A DNA stretch of 64,000 nt from Serinus canaria (taxonomy: Eukaryota; Chordata; Aves; Passeriformes; Fringillidae). This document shows, piece after piece, positions 46,816-60,900 of the stretch. Made by a program: the position numbers and the translations under genes. Under the pieces are notes generated by a model, which was given only the letters and a program-made list of their open reading frames with translations, searched no databases and was not told the DNA's origin. How positions within the stretch are numbered: position 1 is the stretch's first letter; each line of letters opens with the position of its first letter. The stretch covers positions 30,016,048 to 30,080,047 of the forward strand of contig NC_066317.1 in the NCBI RefSeq assembly GCF_022539315.1. Reading direction: 5' to 3'.

Positions 46816-49800
46816 CTCCATGTAATTTATATCATCCTATACAGTTAAACATTTTGATCATGTGAATAGAAAAATAATGGTGAATCAAGAAGGTAAAATG
46901 GGAAGGCACTTGGTCTCCTGTCGTGTGCTCCCTTGCCCTGCAATGTCCCCTGAAAAAAGTCCAGGGTAGGGAGCAACCACTGGGTAGCTGAATATCTGAT
47001 GTTTCATGATGCAATAGTTGATTTTGATGAGAAAAGTTTAAAATATAGTAAATAAATACATTTATTTTGATTCTGCAACCATAGTCTTCATTATAGCCAC
47101 CTCCATTAGCAGCAATAGTAAAGTGCCAATTAAATGCCCACAATGAACACTACCAGTGTAGCTTTCAGAGATACTGAAGCTGAAGAAATTTATGCTCTTG
47201 ACCTTGTTTTCCAGGTATCAGACCTCAGAATAAGAAAATCTATGATTTTTGTATCTGAATTCTGCACATGCATGGGAAAAGAATTTTGGTGTGTTTTAAT
47301 GTTTTTTTTTTTTTATGAAGCAGCTCTTCTGCATGGGCACTGCTTTCCCAAGAAATGAAGGGTAAGAAAATGATGAAGGTCTGTCTTTGCCTATCTGGGG
47401 GAACCCTCATTACTTTCAGGAAAAACAACTTATCCAACATAAATATGTATTGTCTAGTGCCTAGAAGGATAGTGTTCTGATCCAGATCCTTTTCAGGATC
47501 TTGCTTTGGACTCAAGCTTTTATAGAACTTGGTGACACATCCAGCAAAGTTGATAATGCCAGGAATGCATCAGTCTTTAGCTGACAGACCATCAATTGAA
47601 TGCAATGAAATATCTCTCATTATATTATTGTTACTGTTTGTTGTTGTTGTTGTAGTTCAATTAATGACTTCTGCACAAATACAAAAATCACATTGTCTCA
47701 GTGTAATTTTGAATATGTAGCTAATAACAAAGCTACAATAATATCAGTTAAAGAATAAAAATACAAATCCTCCATTTATTTGTTGAATGCTGTTCTAATA
47801 AATTTCTCACACTTCTGTTTATGACTCTTTGTGCAAGCAGGTTAAGTAGTTTGCAGTGTAACTTAGATAATGAACTAAGTGCTCTAAAATGTAGTTGTCA
47901 AAGAATGGCACTCTTTGATTTCCATTCTCATGTGAATTATCCAGAGATGCAGACAAGTTTAGGCAGATAAAAAAGCTACTATATGCAACTTTAGGATGGA
48001 CTCTGTGGAAGAGTCAGCCACTAAAAACAATAATTCTGAGTCTGATGGTTTATTTCTATAATCAGCATGAGGATTTATTTGGTATGTTTCAATCTGATAA
48101 TCCTTAGCCAACAAACTGGCTGTGGCACTCTGTTCTTGCTGCTGATGTGCACTACATACAGATTGCTTAAACTAAAATGATCTCTTCTTGTGCTCTGATG
48201 TGTTCTTTACAGAGGTAAAAACAGATTAATTCCCCTTTGCCAGCTGTGTCGTTCACTTTGTTAGGCACCTAACCAGAATTGATAATATGATCATTACAAC
48301 TTAGAAATGGAAAAAATATACAGTATAATACATCTCCTAATGAGTTCTCAAATTGAATTGGGTTAAAACACACTACTCATTAAACATTACTGTAAATGGC
48401 ACTAAGTGATCTCAGAAAGAATTATTGCTCCTTCACATCATTATTTTGACCATGTGTAGTCCCTGATTCTATGAATGTCTTGTTTTCTGAATTTGTCTGT
48501 CTGTGGTTCCACACAGGGCTGGAAAAAGGTTTTCATATTCTCTCCAGATCTTGAACTGATTAGAAATTGAAATGTTTAATTAACTTTTCTCTTGGACTCA
48601 TTCACCCTTTACAATGCTATGTAATAAGAGAAAGAAACTTTTGGATTGTTTTTGCCATAGCTGTGAACAGCCAGCCTTTGTGTAGAGGACTCTTCTGAGC
48701 AATTGTTTGCAGCTCTGGTGAGATGTCAGGCAGATGCTCTAGTGAAGACCAGTGCTATAGAACAAGATGACAGAATTAATCTGTGATAACCAACTAAACA
48801 AGTGACAAGCATGTAACTGATTTCTTAAAACCACACTTAAATTTTGGTGGTTATTGTTGGGAGGTTGAAACACAGGTCAGGCAATTGTCATCTGTTGAAT
48901 CTGATGTTCCTTGTTAGTGCAAGGAAAATGTTTTAGTCCCTTTAGAAATTCTTCTTCAATTTAAACATTTCTCAATACTTCAAATGTGACACTGTGTACA
49001 AGCTGAGAAAATAACCCAAACCCAACAAACCACCACCACAATGGGAGGGAGGAAGGTTATCCATGTGGCCAATTAGACAAGTGATTCTCGAGTTCTGACT
49101 GCTATGCTGAACTCTGAGATGAATGCCAGAGCTTATCCAGGCCAGAGGCAGTCCTATTTACACCCTAGAATATGAAAATCATTTTCACTTGTTATGTAGA
49201 ATGTAACCTTCTGTGTAGTGTTCAGAAAACTAATAAATCAGCAGTTTTTAGGTATTTCAAGGTTCTATCTGAAAAGTAAAGATTCTTAATATTTCACATT
49301 TGCAGTTTCCTACTGAGAAATAAGGAAGACTTATCTTTTATTAAATTTTTGCAAATACTGTATGTATTTAAATAATAAATGTTGCTGTACTGTTACTTGG
49401 CAGCCTGGGGAAATATTTAAGAGTTAAGGAAAATGTTTTTTACTGAGTGAGTATATCCCTAGTTAATAAGCGTCCTAAGAAATCAGAAAATCAGAAATCA
49501 CAGCAAAGTTGATACTTTCAAAACTGATTATTATAAGATAATTTGGATAGCTCACTAGATTACCATTACATTTAAAAATAATCCTGAAGCATTTCCAATG
49601 TTTCTGTCTCAGTCTTTTCAACTCCAAGTACCCCAATTTACCTTCTTCAGGATACTTTTCGTACTATTACCAGAGCTAATAATGTCTCAAGTCTAAGAGA
49701 AAAAAACCCTTCAATCTATATGAAATTTACTAATTTAGTACTATATTTAGCATATCATAAAAACAATAAAATATCTTTTGGAGTGTTAGGAAAATGTGAC

Positions 49801-51213
49801 CATTGCTTCTTTTTAGCCTTGTTTATATTTTTAAAATATTCAAGCAGTCAAGAGAGGCAAAACTCCTACTGATATCTCTGTCTGGATTTGCTCATGAGTT
49901 TTCTGGTTTAGTTTCCTTTAACCTGGCATTTTGGACTGGGGGAAGGGAGGAGTAAAATTAACATGTGTTCCCAATGCTGGGATGAAACTCTTGAGGCTGT
50001 GTGGTTCTGTGATGTTACTGCTTGAGGAGCTGTCCTGATTGTCAGGTTACACAGCCCTGCTTTTCACCATTTCTGAACAGTGGTTTGGGTTGGATTTTCT
50101 GTTTGTTTGTTGTTTGGGTTTGAGTTGTTGCCTTTTTTTCTTATTTCACTCTGAGGAGAAAGACAAAGAATTTTTGGGAAGAGTTGTGCTGCCATGTTTT
50201 AAATAGATTTGGAAAAATCTCTAGAAAACATGAGGGTGGATGGTTCTGAGTCTTGTCAGATTCCTCTTAGCAGCCGAAAAGTATTCAGTGTTCTGCATCT
50301 GTGTTTCAGAGAGTTCTTTAAAATAAAAGAATATTTTATTTAATTTCAGGAAGTGCTCTTTTATTCTTAATGGCAAACCCCTAAATTTTAAAAGCCTATA
50401 AAATCTGCCATTACACAGAAAATTGAGAGAAGAGAGTAGTGTAGTACTTCTAAATACTGCACTGGTAATTAGATGTTGGATGGCATAGCTACTGCTGGTT
50501 ATTGACTTCTCTGTTCTTCATATACTCTAAGTGCTTAAAGGATAACAGAAAATGTCACTGCTTTCCCTGAAGGAAATTGGAAAATCTAATTTGTCTTGCA
50601 ATCTTTCAGTGAAGCTAAAGACAATAAATTAGGAAATGTATTTTCTACTCTTCACAGACTCCGTCATGGGCTCCATGTGCTTGCAAAGCAGCTGTCAGTG
50701 AGGGCAACATTTTATATTGAACAGCACTTTTGCAAAATCCTGAATGATGCTGGTTAAATTGTACTTACTGATACTGAGCTGATGTAAAAAAATACAGACT
50801 ATAAACATGCATGTAGTGGGTGTATTTAATGGATGTTGTAAATCTTCTTCATTATTGAAATACCTTTTTCACTCTGCCCCCAATGAAAACCAAATTCCAT
50901 AGCAAGCAGAAATTGTAACAGTGTAACATTTCCTCATGCATCCATACCTAATTCAAAGTAACAATTATGAGATTTACATATGTGTGTTGCCTTATTAAGG
51001 AGGAATCCTCAAAGTTGTTCATACTATATTAGCAAAATTTAAATTAATGCCTGAAAGACAGCCCTTCCCAAGGGCTGAGACTGTTTTCTGACAGTGAAAA
51101 TTGGAATAAAACCATTTACTGTTTGTACTGAAAATATAGATAGCTGGACTGTTAATGGTAGGGCACGGCTGGACAAGTGTATCAACCAGACCTGATTATA
51201 AGCAGAGAATAAC
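46816..51213. other. Noncoding stretch
   Basis: No coding region is supported. A 13-T run lies near 47301. A GTT run lies near 47640 and a TTTG-type run near 50098-50140. The remainder is unique AT-rich sequence. Confidence 0.55.
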
Positions 51214-51352
51214 TGAAAGGAAAAAATACTAAAGAAATTATGAAATAACAAAATAATGTTCGTCAGACCTTTGGAAAAATACCGAGGCTGGAATCTGAAG
51301 GACAACGCATTAGTGCTCTGCAATATTTGTAAAGTGTGGGACAGAAGAGGCT
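51214..51352. repeat. Diverged direct repeat, copy 1
   Basis: This 139-bp segment is collinear with 52032-52171 at an offset of 819 bp. Shared anchors are TGAAAG, ATAACAAAAT, CTTTGGAA, AGGCTGGA, TGCAATATT and CAGAAGAGGCT / CAGAGGAGCCT. In the core from CTTTGGAA to CAATATT, 43 of 59 bases are identical by hand count without gaps. It may be an old dispersed repeat family present twice, the terminal repeats of a small element, or a local duplication. Confidence 0.75.
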
Positions 51353-52031
51353 AATAACGAGTGTATGTGTAAAATTTGTATTTGCCTTTCCCTGTTTGTT
51401 TTCTTTTTCTCATATTTATAATCCTGCATTTTCAGGATGCTTTGCTCTATGCGGGGAGCTTAACATTGCCATTCTGAGTACAACAAACAGCTCTGTCCTT
51501 GAGTATCTCCTAACTATCAAATCTCAAAGTGCCAACTATGCAGATGCTATAATTATTTGAAAAGCCACTTATATGCTAGGATTTGTTTTTTCCTTGCTCT
51601 GCTGAGTGAGAGTAGTTTGTTATAAGTGCTGAAGAAGCAAAAAAATTGGTTTTGTTTCCTTCTTATGTAAAATAATCCTTATTAAAATTACACTCTTCAT
51701 AATCATAAATTCTTAAAATGCTCAACACTTAGAAGACTACTGAGCACCAGAATGTTTTTTGAGAATGTATTGCATAAAGTCAGATATATGACAGTAAAGG
51801 ATAATTTTGCACTGATGCTCTCACGTTTTTGTTATGTATGTATATATTCTTTTTCAAAATATACTCTGGTAACTGTAGCCATCCATACTGTGTAATGGCT
51901 CATAATTTGTAACTTGTTCCTATAGTTTTAGCAGGACTACATTCCACTGCTTATTTAGGAAGAAATACAGTAATTTATCCTGAGTTAATTATTTAAATGT
52001 TGGCTGACATATGGTATATACAGACGACAGA

Positions 52032-52171
52032 TGAAAGAAAACAGAGTAAAGGAATTCTAATATAACAAAATGCCTTTTAACACAGAGCTTTGGAAGATTA
52101 TTAAGGCTGGACTAGAAAGGATATGGGGTTAGTTTTCTGCAATATTAATGTTAATTAAGGCAGAGGAGCCT
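52032..52171. repeat. Diverged direct repeat, copy 2
   Basis: Partner of 51214-51352, in the same orientation. About 680 bp of unrelated AT-rich sequence separates the copies. Neither copy shows TG...CA ends that I can fix, so an LTR-like interpretation is open. Confidence 0.75.
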
Positions 52172-54587
52172 TGTGCAGTTTTTATGCATGCATGGAGTTG
52201 GTGACTTCAAAGTAAGCAATGTGATGAGGACCAAAAGTCAGAGAACGAGGAATGAGAAGCTGTGATGCCATTGTGCTGCTTTTCCAGAGACAGAAGTTGT
52301 GGAGAGCTGAGTAAACAGGGGGAAGACAAGGGAGCAGCCCAGGGGAGCTTGCTGGAAAGAAAAGTTGACAGGTGCTGCTTCTGCTGTGTGAGGAGCCCAA
52401 AGAAAACTGTTCATGAGATTCCACAAAAATGAACCAGAGAAGGTCACTGAATTGTACCATGCCAAAATTCAGGTTAATTATAAGCTTGATGAAAATCATC
52501 CTCCATCTCTTCTCTGAACTGTAATTCTATATTGATTCATTTACACACCTTTATAGCACACTGCACATAGATAATTTTGGCATTTCATTGTTGAGTTCTG
52601 TTAAAGATCCCTGGTGGGTGCTGTCTGGCTCTGGTGGTGTGCTATCCTTTGCTTGGCCTGTGTGTGCTCTCTTCTGTTGGATTCCCACGTTAGGACCTCG
52701 ATGGTTTTTTCCACAGAGAACAAATTCAGAGAATTCACTTTGCTTCTTTGTAATAATCTTGTCCTTTCCCTGTACTGTCTTCATGCCATGAATGCCAATT
52801 GGCACTATAGACACTTTGGCAGGCTTTTTGTTTTTTTTCTGTGGTGTTAAAAGAAGGATATAGAGCTAGTTTTGATCACTATATTTGCTTGTTCCTCAAA
52901 CTCTTTTTTTCAGCCTTGCTGACTACATTGTTAAATTTAATCTGCTGAAATTTGTGATTCTTTCTTTATTGTTAATTTGGTTAAATTTTTATTATTTTAA
53001 TGTTATCTTCTTATTTCTGTCCCATGCATAATATTCTAGCTTTTGTGTGGAAATATGTCTGAGTAGTTTTCTGTAAATCTTCCCTTTTTAAGTGAAAATT
53101 CCAGATTTCAAAATTTAAAAAAAAAAAAAAGACCAACAAAAAACTTCTTTAAAAGCACAAGACCAACTCCTTATTTTGAAAAGTATATGAAAAATTCCTG
53201 TCAGATTTTATAAACAAGACCCCTTCCCTACCAAAAGTACTTTGGGTGTTGAATAATTTTGCAGAGGAGAAACAAAAAAAATCTAAGAATCCATGAGAGC
53301 ATAAGCTAAGAGTAATGGCATCATTTAAATCATAAAAAAATTATCTTGAAGGAAAGTAACTATAAAGAAAGCAAATGATGCAAGCCATAACCTTCCAAAG
53401 TCACCTTTTTGTCATGGTGTCTTTTTCCCAACTTCACCCTTCCTTGAATTTTCAAATTTAAAACTTTGTGAAATTCACTTGCCAAGAAAACCGTCTTAAG
53501 GCTATTTTCAATATTTCAAAAATAAATAAATTACAAAACATTGTCCTTTTTTAGCATATCAGAGCTGGTGTGGGCTGTTAAGTATATTTCCTAATAAGCT
53601 TGGAACACTTTTTCAAATAGTTTCCTGTATGCTGACATTCCCATACTTCTGGTTTCAGAACACTGAAAATTCTCAAGTTTGTTATCCTTTATGATTGTAT
53701 TTATTATATGGTATAAAAGTAACATTATGTTAATAACTCTTGTCACATTATCACAACTGTTTCCAAGAAAAAAGTGTCCAAGCCAAAGGCGTGAGTCAAA
53801 GTGTATTCCTCCCCCTCCTACTTTGTTTGTATGTGCCCAGACAGTTACCAAATCTCCTGGGAGTGCACTGGCTTTATGGCCTGGGTGACATAAATTACTG
53901 CAGGAGATGGGAAAATGCCACTTAAGACTGCAGAAACTGTAAGACCTTACAGCTATTGCTGTCCTATTTTTATCTATTTTGGAGACTGTTTTTTGAGCAG
54001 TGAATGCATTTCAACGTATTCGCAGCAGGATACTCCTTATCTGTAGATCTTTGGAGCTTCTCAAAGTGTTCTATTATTTTGTAAAATAATATTGAACTAT
54101 TTGGTGATGTGAATAATGCATGTTATGCTGAAGCAAAGCAGATTTCATCAGGCTACCTCATGGATCCTCTGTGCCTTTCAGCTTTTAGCAGCACAGGACC
54201 AAAGTATGTTTGTGGATCATGTGCTGGAAACACCTTTAACTGTATAGCTGAGTATCTAGGAAAATAAATTCTCATCTGAAGAGCTGAGAGTAAGAGGATT
54301 GAGAACAAAAGATTAGCCAGATGGCAGAACTGGGAGAAACTACTGTGAAGCAACTGTGATTTTTTTGGAGAAATGATCCATACACAAGAGAAGTACAGAA
54401 GAAAGCAAGAAAATGTGGGCAGGCAACATCATGAATGTAATGGAGAATCTGAGAGCGCACAGAAGTAGTAAAAGATGATTGTAACAAGGGAGGCTGAGTT
54501 TTAGGAAAGTGAAATTTAATTATGGTTTGCTGGCCATTTAAACCAATGTTAATTTTTCTTTTCAGTGCACTATGGTTCCCTCTGCTT
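52172..54587. other. Noncoding stretch
   Basis: No coding region is supported. The 52180-52420 and 54150-54490 parts are purine-rich on the + strand with - strand open frames up to 105 codons, but no motif is recognised. A 16-A run lies near 53109. Confidence 0.5.
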
Positions 54588-54736
54588 TAGTTTGGTGGTG
54601 GTTTTTTTGTTCTTGTTTGTTTGCTTTGGGGTTTTTATTTGTGTTGGTTTGGGGTTTTTTTCTTTGTTTGGTTGTTTTTTGGTTGGCAGGTTTTTTTTTT
54701 TTTTGTGTTAGTTTGGATTTGGTTTGGGTTTTTTCC
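54588..54736 (+). repeat. G/T-rich low-complexity tract
   Basis: About 150 bp of TTTG, GGTTT and GGGG-TTTT units on the + strand, including a 14-T run. Two open frames here (Phe/Val/Trp-rich) are compositional. Confidence 0.92.
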
Positions 54737-57700
54737 TCAAGACAGAAAGGCTAGAGCACAGCTGAGGTGTCTCTGGAGCTTTTCTGGGCTCTGGTCAACT
54801 CAGAAAGCAGTAGTATGGGACATGGTTCTCCACTGCTCCAGGAGGAATCCATGCAATTATTAACTGTGCTTGGAAGAAATTATGACCAAATAATGAGGTA
54901 GGACCACAGTCTCATTTTTTGCACTCTCATTATTGTCATTATGGAATGCGCTTTTCTGCCTGCTGGACTGCTGTGTGTATCACATTTCCTTTCACACACT
55001 TGTGTGAAAATGTTCAGAGACGCAGTGGTGCCTTAAGCCTGACTGCTCAGTGAGGCATGTACTGGTAGGGAAAGCTAAATATACTGGAACATAAGAGAGA
55101 CTGAAGCCCCAGCATGGTCTAGCAGAGGATGCCTGTGCAGCATTGGATACCAAAAGCCTGACCCTGTCACAGCCTCTGGCATGGATTGTAGATTTAGGAA
55201 TGCAGCTGCTGAGGAATTCAGTAAGCAAGTAATCTAAGAAAAGCAAGGCAGGATTCTGTTGACTTTTTGTTTCCTAAGGAACCTCACCAGAATCAAGCAT
55301 TCTCCCTAAAGTGCTGACCTGGAAAACACCAGGAAGAACATACCTCCGTATTTTCCAGATGATTCTAAAATCCAGAATTATGCTTCTACTATGTTGTGTC
55401 ACATGAATTCTTGTTGCTTAAACAAATATGAAGATTAGTGACCAACAGTTTATGCAAGGCTGATTTTCTGGACTCTCTGTAATAGCTCACTTTAATTTTC
55501 TTTGATTTTTTTTAATGCATTGTCAAAGATAAACTGAAATATAGGAGGAAGTGTGTTCTTTATTCTCAAAACCCAGAGCAGAATTTTCTTCAGGTGATAC
55601 CAGCTTGCTTGAGATAAGTTCATTCCAGTGACATAGATAATGAGGATTAAAATATTTGAGCGAAATAATACCGATAATAGAGACTATAGATAAAGGTCTA
55701 TCTCTTTTACTATTATATAAATACTAGATATAAGTCTAGGTATCTGCTTAGATCTGTTAGGTATAGTCAGAATACACATATCTATGGTGTTGTGGGAACT
55801 TTCTTGATGTGACAATATTAAAAACAATATGTTAAAATATTTCCTTCTACCCCTATTGCTTCAATTTTGTAAGGACACCATTAGACTTCAACATGGAAAA
55901 GGCAAGAAGGAAAAACCTTTTGGACATAATTTTTTTACAGAGTTTGGGACATTAAGATTAAACTAAGCAATATTAAGACGTTTATAATTCTTCAGGCTTG
56001 CCTTCATTCCAATAGATTTTACTAATTTTAATGATGCAAGTGTCAAACAATCCTCCCAGGTACTATGCACATGAAATCCAATTGTGAGCACTTATCCCAA
56101 AACACCTGATTCATGAGTGCCACAGGGAGCACCAATTAGGCAAACTTTATTCCAGATGGTGCATATTTGGATATTTGCTTGAAATGATACAGTATAGAAA
56201 AAAATAAAGTAGAAACCTTGCTGCTGTGTAAACATAGTATCTAAAAAGCAAAGGACCTTAGCCATTTGCCTGGGCTTTAGTTGTAGAAAGCACAGGCAAT
56301 GCATTTAGTGAATTCCTGATACTGGAGCGCTCACGGCAAACGCGCAGTAGGCACAAGTTGTTTCACAAACCTGTTTATAAGGATCAGTTCAGCAGCAATT
56401 ACACAGAACATTCAGATTTCCTGAGTGTGGAAAAAGCATTATACACCTCTGGCCTCTGGTGTGCTTTATCATCATAACGTGATTATAGGACTGTAAAGTT
56501 ATGCCACTCTGTTTTAGTCCTCTAGGAGAGCTACATCCTCTTTCTACACTTAGACCAGAGTGGTGTAGTAATACTGTCTCCAACTGTGGATTTGAAAAGT
56601 CCTCTAGTAAAATAAGCAGAGTGTAAAGATCAAACAGAACTGTGTAATTTTTTCCCTTAACTTCTCAGTTTATTGGCTCTCAGAGCAAGGCACATCAAGT
56701 GTGAATGCGCATTGTGGAATTTGTGGTTTGCTGCCTGAAACTTCTTACAGGCCTTGGTCACTTAATGTAAAACCACAAAAATGTTTAGAACCTGTTACAG
56801 AAGGAAACAAAGGGTAGAAATCCACTGGATAAGAAACAATCTGCTTATGTTGATGTTACACTTTAATGGACAGAGGGAGAAACAAACTAATTGTTTTCCT
56901 CCTTAGCCAGGTTCTGTGTGTAGAAAGGGCCTTTGTGGAAGCTTTTCAGTGCTGTGAGCCATCGCTGAATGTCAGCTGGCTCTTGTGCTCTTTCTGCTTG
57001 AAATGTGCTGGACTTTGGTGAGGGAGACTTTCAAGGGCAGCCTAAATTTCTACTTCTGAAGGGATATCTTGGTATCTCTACATTTTATGGAAGTTCTCTC
57101 CATTAGAGAAGGGAACTCATTTTTGTCTCCACAAACTCCTACAGTGTTCAGTTCTTTGAGCTGATATGAGGAAACAGGTTTCCTTCTTCCCATCTCCTTA
57201 AGCAGAAGTAATCTGAGTGCTTCTCTTGTTTTCCTTGTCTGACAGCTTTAAGGTAAAACTGTAAAAACAGAGCTGCACAATATAGTATAAAATTACTAAT
57301 GTTCTAATATTTTTCAGTGGAAACTTTTTTCACAGTGAACCAATCTTCCTATAACATATATCACGTAGTATATCTCTCACTCTACAGAGTTGAGAGAGAT
57401 TTCTGATAATCTGAGTGCATTTTAGAAATACATTATAGTTCACTCTGGTGTGGTTTTGGATTGGTATTATTAACAGATCTGTTCTGAAAGTTACCTTTGA
57501 TGTGTTTATAGTTTATCAGCAGTTTAATTTATCCCAGTGGTTTTCTGAATATTAAACTTAAGCCATTTGGTTTATATTTCTATGTAATTTTCTTATTTTT
57601 TAAAAGTGCCTTTCCTGTTTCCCGCAGCTTTTTAGAGAGAACTACTTACAGCTTTGAGTTTTCTTTGGCAGTTTGATGCAGTATTCTAAAATGCAGCCTA

Positions 57701-57794
57701 TCATTCCCAGCCCCTCTAAAAACATCTAATTTATCTATATGTGCTTCAACCTGTTCTCTCTTTATCCAGTACTTACCCCTTGAATACAGGTGTG
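54737..57794. other. Noncoding stretch
   Basis: No coding region or known repeat is recognised. Short open frames on the - strand have no motif. Confidence 0.55.
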
Positions 57795-57975
57795 AAAACT
57801 AATAGCGAGCAAGTCATAGTTGACATCTTAATGTGTATTGACAAACATGAGACAATAAATGCTTTTAAAGTGGGTTAGGAGTTTAGTTTTAATGTGGATT
57901 AATAGCCTGAATTTAACCTCCGTTAATCCAAGAGATATTTCATAGAGCTAAAAACTGAAGCTACTAATTAACCTA
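57795..57975. promoter_or_regulatory. Putative conserved noncoding element with paired TAATCC sites
   Basis: TGGATTAA (57895-57902) and TTAATCCA (57923-57930) form an exact inverted pair of K50-type homeodomain sites (OTX/PITX-like TAATCC). FOX-like GACAAACA and SOX-like ACAATAA words lie upstream, and CTAATTAACC lies downstream (57964). No open frame or repeat explains the block. Conservation and activity are not shown. Confidence 0.35.
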
Positions 57976-60900
57976 AATCATATCACTTCTGTCCCCTTCA
58001 TACCACAATTCCCTTAAATTGACACAGGAGCTATGTACCACCCTCCAGCACATATTCAGATTTCACACATAAACTCAGTTTGAGAGCTATTGTTTTTCTG
58101 CACTCAGCACTAACGCTTTTTTAAATTGTTTTTTATCAGCTGGATTCAACAAGTCACATTTTTAAATTGGTATTCCTCTTCCTGTATTCATGAAATGATT
58201 TTAAAATACTTTGCTGCAGTATACCAGGATTTGAAACATATGACCTCGTCAGCAGGAAAGAGTTCTTTTCTAGACTGAATCTTGCAGTACTGCTCTCTGC
58301 AAGTAAAAGCATAAAAAGCAAAAGGTGCTGCCCTTTTGATTTATTACATTTGGACTGCCATTTTACAGTCTTTCCTTAATAAGTGTCTACATAATGTTCT
58401 AGGAAGTAGTCAAAGTATGTCACTTCCTCTACATCATATTCTCTTCTTTCTGTCTCCTGGTATTCATGTCTTTCCTGGAAAAAGTTACTTTGCTAACTTT
58501 AGAAACTTTTTTCATGTTTGGGGGCAGATGTGTTGTGTGTGTGTGTGTTTACAAATATTCTCAATTACATGTACAATATAGTTATATAATGTAACTTAAA
58601 TTATTTTCCAAGCAATTTAAGAAAAGTCTGTGAAAGTAACACTGCAGATTGAGTAGTGCTATCCACAAGATGTACTTAAACCAGTTTCAGCTCTTTCAGA
58701 GCTTAATGAATACAGATTTTTCAAAGACCACAAGACTTCTGAACTCTCTCCTTGACATTTGATCAGTGGTGGATGATCTGAAAAAGAGGCTCCATTCATA
58801 GCTCTGTGAAACGTGTTTGGTTTATAAATTTTTTTAAATACTTTAATCTACTTGCCTCTATGTTCATTGAATTTTGGTTTGTGTTTGGATTTAGCTGGAA
58901 CCCAGAACTCCAAGTAAAATACTGGTTTCACCCAATTTCACAATGCAACCATGCAAAACCCACAAATTTCTGACAGGTTTTGATGTGAAACCATAGCATA
59001 TCTTGGCCCAAGTTCATACAAAAGCTATGTGAACCTTTCAGTTAATGTGGGCTGCGTTCCCAGTTTGTAATGAAACATTAAACCAAGCAGGTTTTTTCCA
59101 TGGCTCTGTATGTGTTGAACATGTTTTGTTTAGAACCCATGTCAAAACATTTCCGATACCTTAAAAGCAAGTCTGTTCTTCTGTAGCCTTCAGTGTATAA
59201 TTGCTTTTTCAGCTGAAGCCAGAGGAAGATGCTGAGCTGAAGCCCTTGAAGGGAAGTTGCTGCCAGAATGTCTCCTATTCAGTTACTGTGGATCAGTCTC
59301 ATTCTCTCTTTCCTCATTAGTCATTTGTTTCAGCATTAGTCTTTGCTCATGATTTCATAGGAAAGAATAATAGGGCCCTGGATATTCTACTGTGGTTTTG
59401 GTTCACCTGTTAGCTGGGTCACATCCCACTCACTGTTGGTTCAAGGTTTTAGTGGGACAGTTATAAATCCCTACTTATTTTGAGTCCAGTGTTTCAGTAA
59501 CTAAAATCTTCTGTTATTACAACTATTATGCTTATTAAGCCTGGACAGAGAAATATTCCTATGGAGAGTGGGAGAAGGTAGTCAAACAAAGGCCTTAGAT
59601 TTAATCACTTCTTTTGTGATCCAGACAGAGTGAGATCTTGCATATAATACCAAGATAAAGCAGAAGTTATTGGTATTTTCACCAGTGAAAAAATATGATT
59701 AAATTATATATGATTAAATATGAATCAATATCTATATAGACTTTTTATTTTTTCCTGTGCTGATACCTACAAAGATTTCAATAATTGTGAAATATATTGT
59801 TGTCTTTGTTATTTGCTTTTAAATTTCTGGCAGTATTAGATTTGTGACTAAGTGAGGACTGCAAGACCTGACACTTATAGTGCTTTTCAGCTTCAGAAAT
59901 CCCCAAATACTTGAGAAATTTAATTGCCCATGTGTGGGAAAAACAGATGTCGTAGCTCAAAGAGAAGTTTCTCAGTGGTTATGATCCACCTTAGCCAGAC
60001 AATTGAAGGCATTTGTAGAAGCTTAGGGAGGAGGGGCACTTTGCACTTCCTGTGCTCCACAGTAGGCTAGTTGTAGCTAACCCAGCCCACACCTTAAAAG
60101 CAGTGCAAAAATGGGAAATGGGTTACATTGAACTCATCCCAGGTACCCACAGGAGCCAGTGCTGTAAGGAGCAGAGAGCAATGTCTTAAGTGAATTTAAT
60201 AGGGGACATATAATTGGAGGACTCTTAGTTTCATATTTTTTTTACTTGGCATTGCTGAAAATGCCTTTCATAGTTTCCAGTCTATTTTTATTCTTGTCTT
60301 AGGCTTAGATTGTGTGCTGCTTGGGGAGGAGGTAACTTTGTTTTCTTGTTTCTGTATTTCCAAGTATAAAGAATCTCAGCCCGTTATCTGTTCATACATC
60401 CATTTGTAATCATGAAGTAACACTTGCTAAGTTGAGCAAAACGAGAATTAAGTCTAAAAGCACATAATAGGTGTTTCTGATGGTTTGAAAGAAGCAGTGG
60501 TGAGACCTGCTTATCTTTTAAGTCTCTTAGCTAAAATAAAGTCAGCATTGTTTATGGAAAGAGAATCACGTTGCTCAGAAGTGTCTATAAGAATCTCTTA
60601 TGAAAAGCTCACAGAGGCATATTGCTGTTACTGGCTGTAAGAGGTGAGAGTTTCAGTTGTGGGGCCTATTTACTGCATAGCAATGAAGTTTGAGAAGCAT
60701 GGAATTATTAACCATAGAGAACATATAGCTGATATTTTTCTTTCTCTCTACCAGCAGGCAAGATTTCACATACTTTCCCTTTTTTTGTGAATGCCAAGAT
60801 TACTCTTCAGTGCCATTCAGGAAGATAATTTACTCAGGTTTTAGTTGCTTACAGTAATTCTTGATGTCTTTTGCTTTGTTTTACTAAACATGTCAGTGTT

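Noticed and set aside
52182..52499. 105-codon - strand open frame
   Set aside because: It overlaps a second - strand frame and has no domain or splice context. The purine-rich + strand composition explains the lack of stops.
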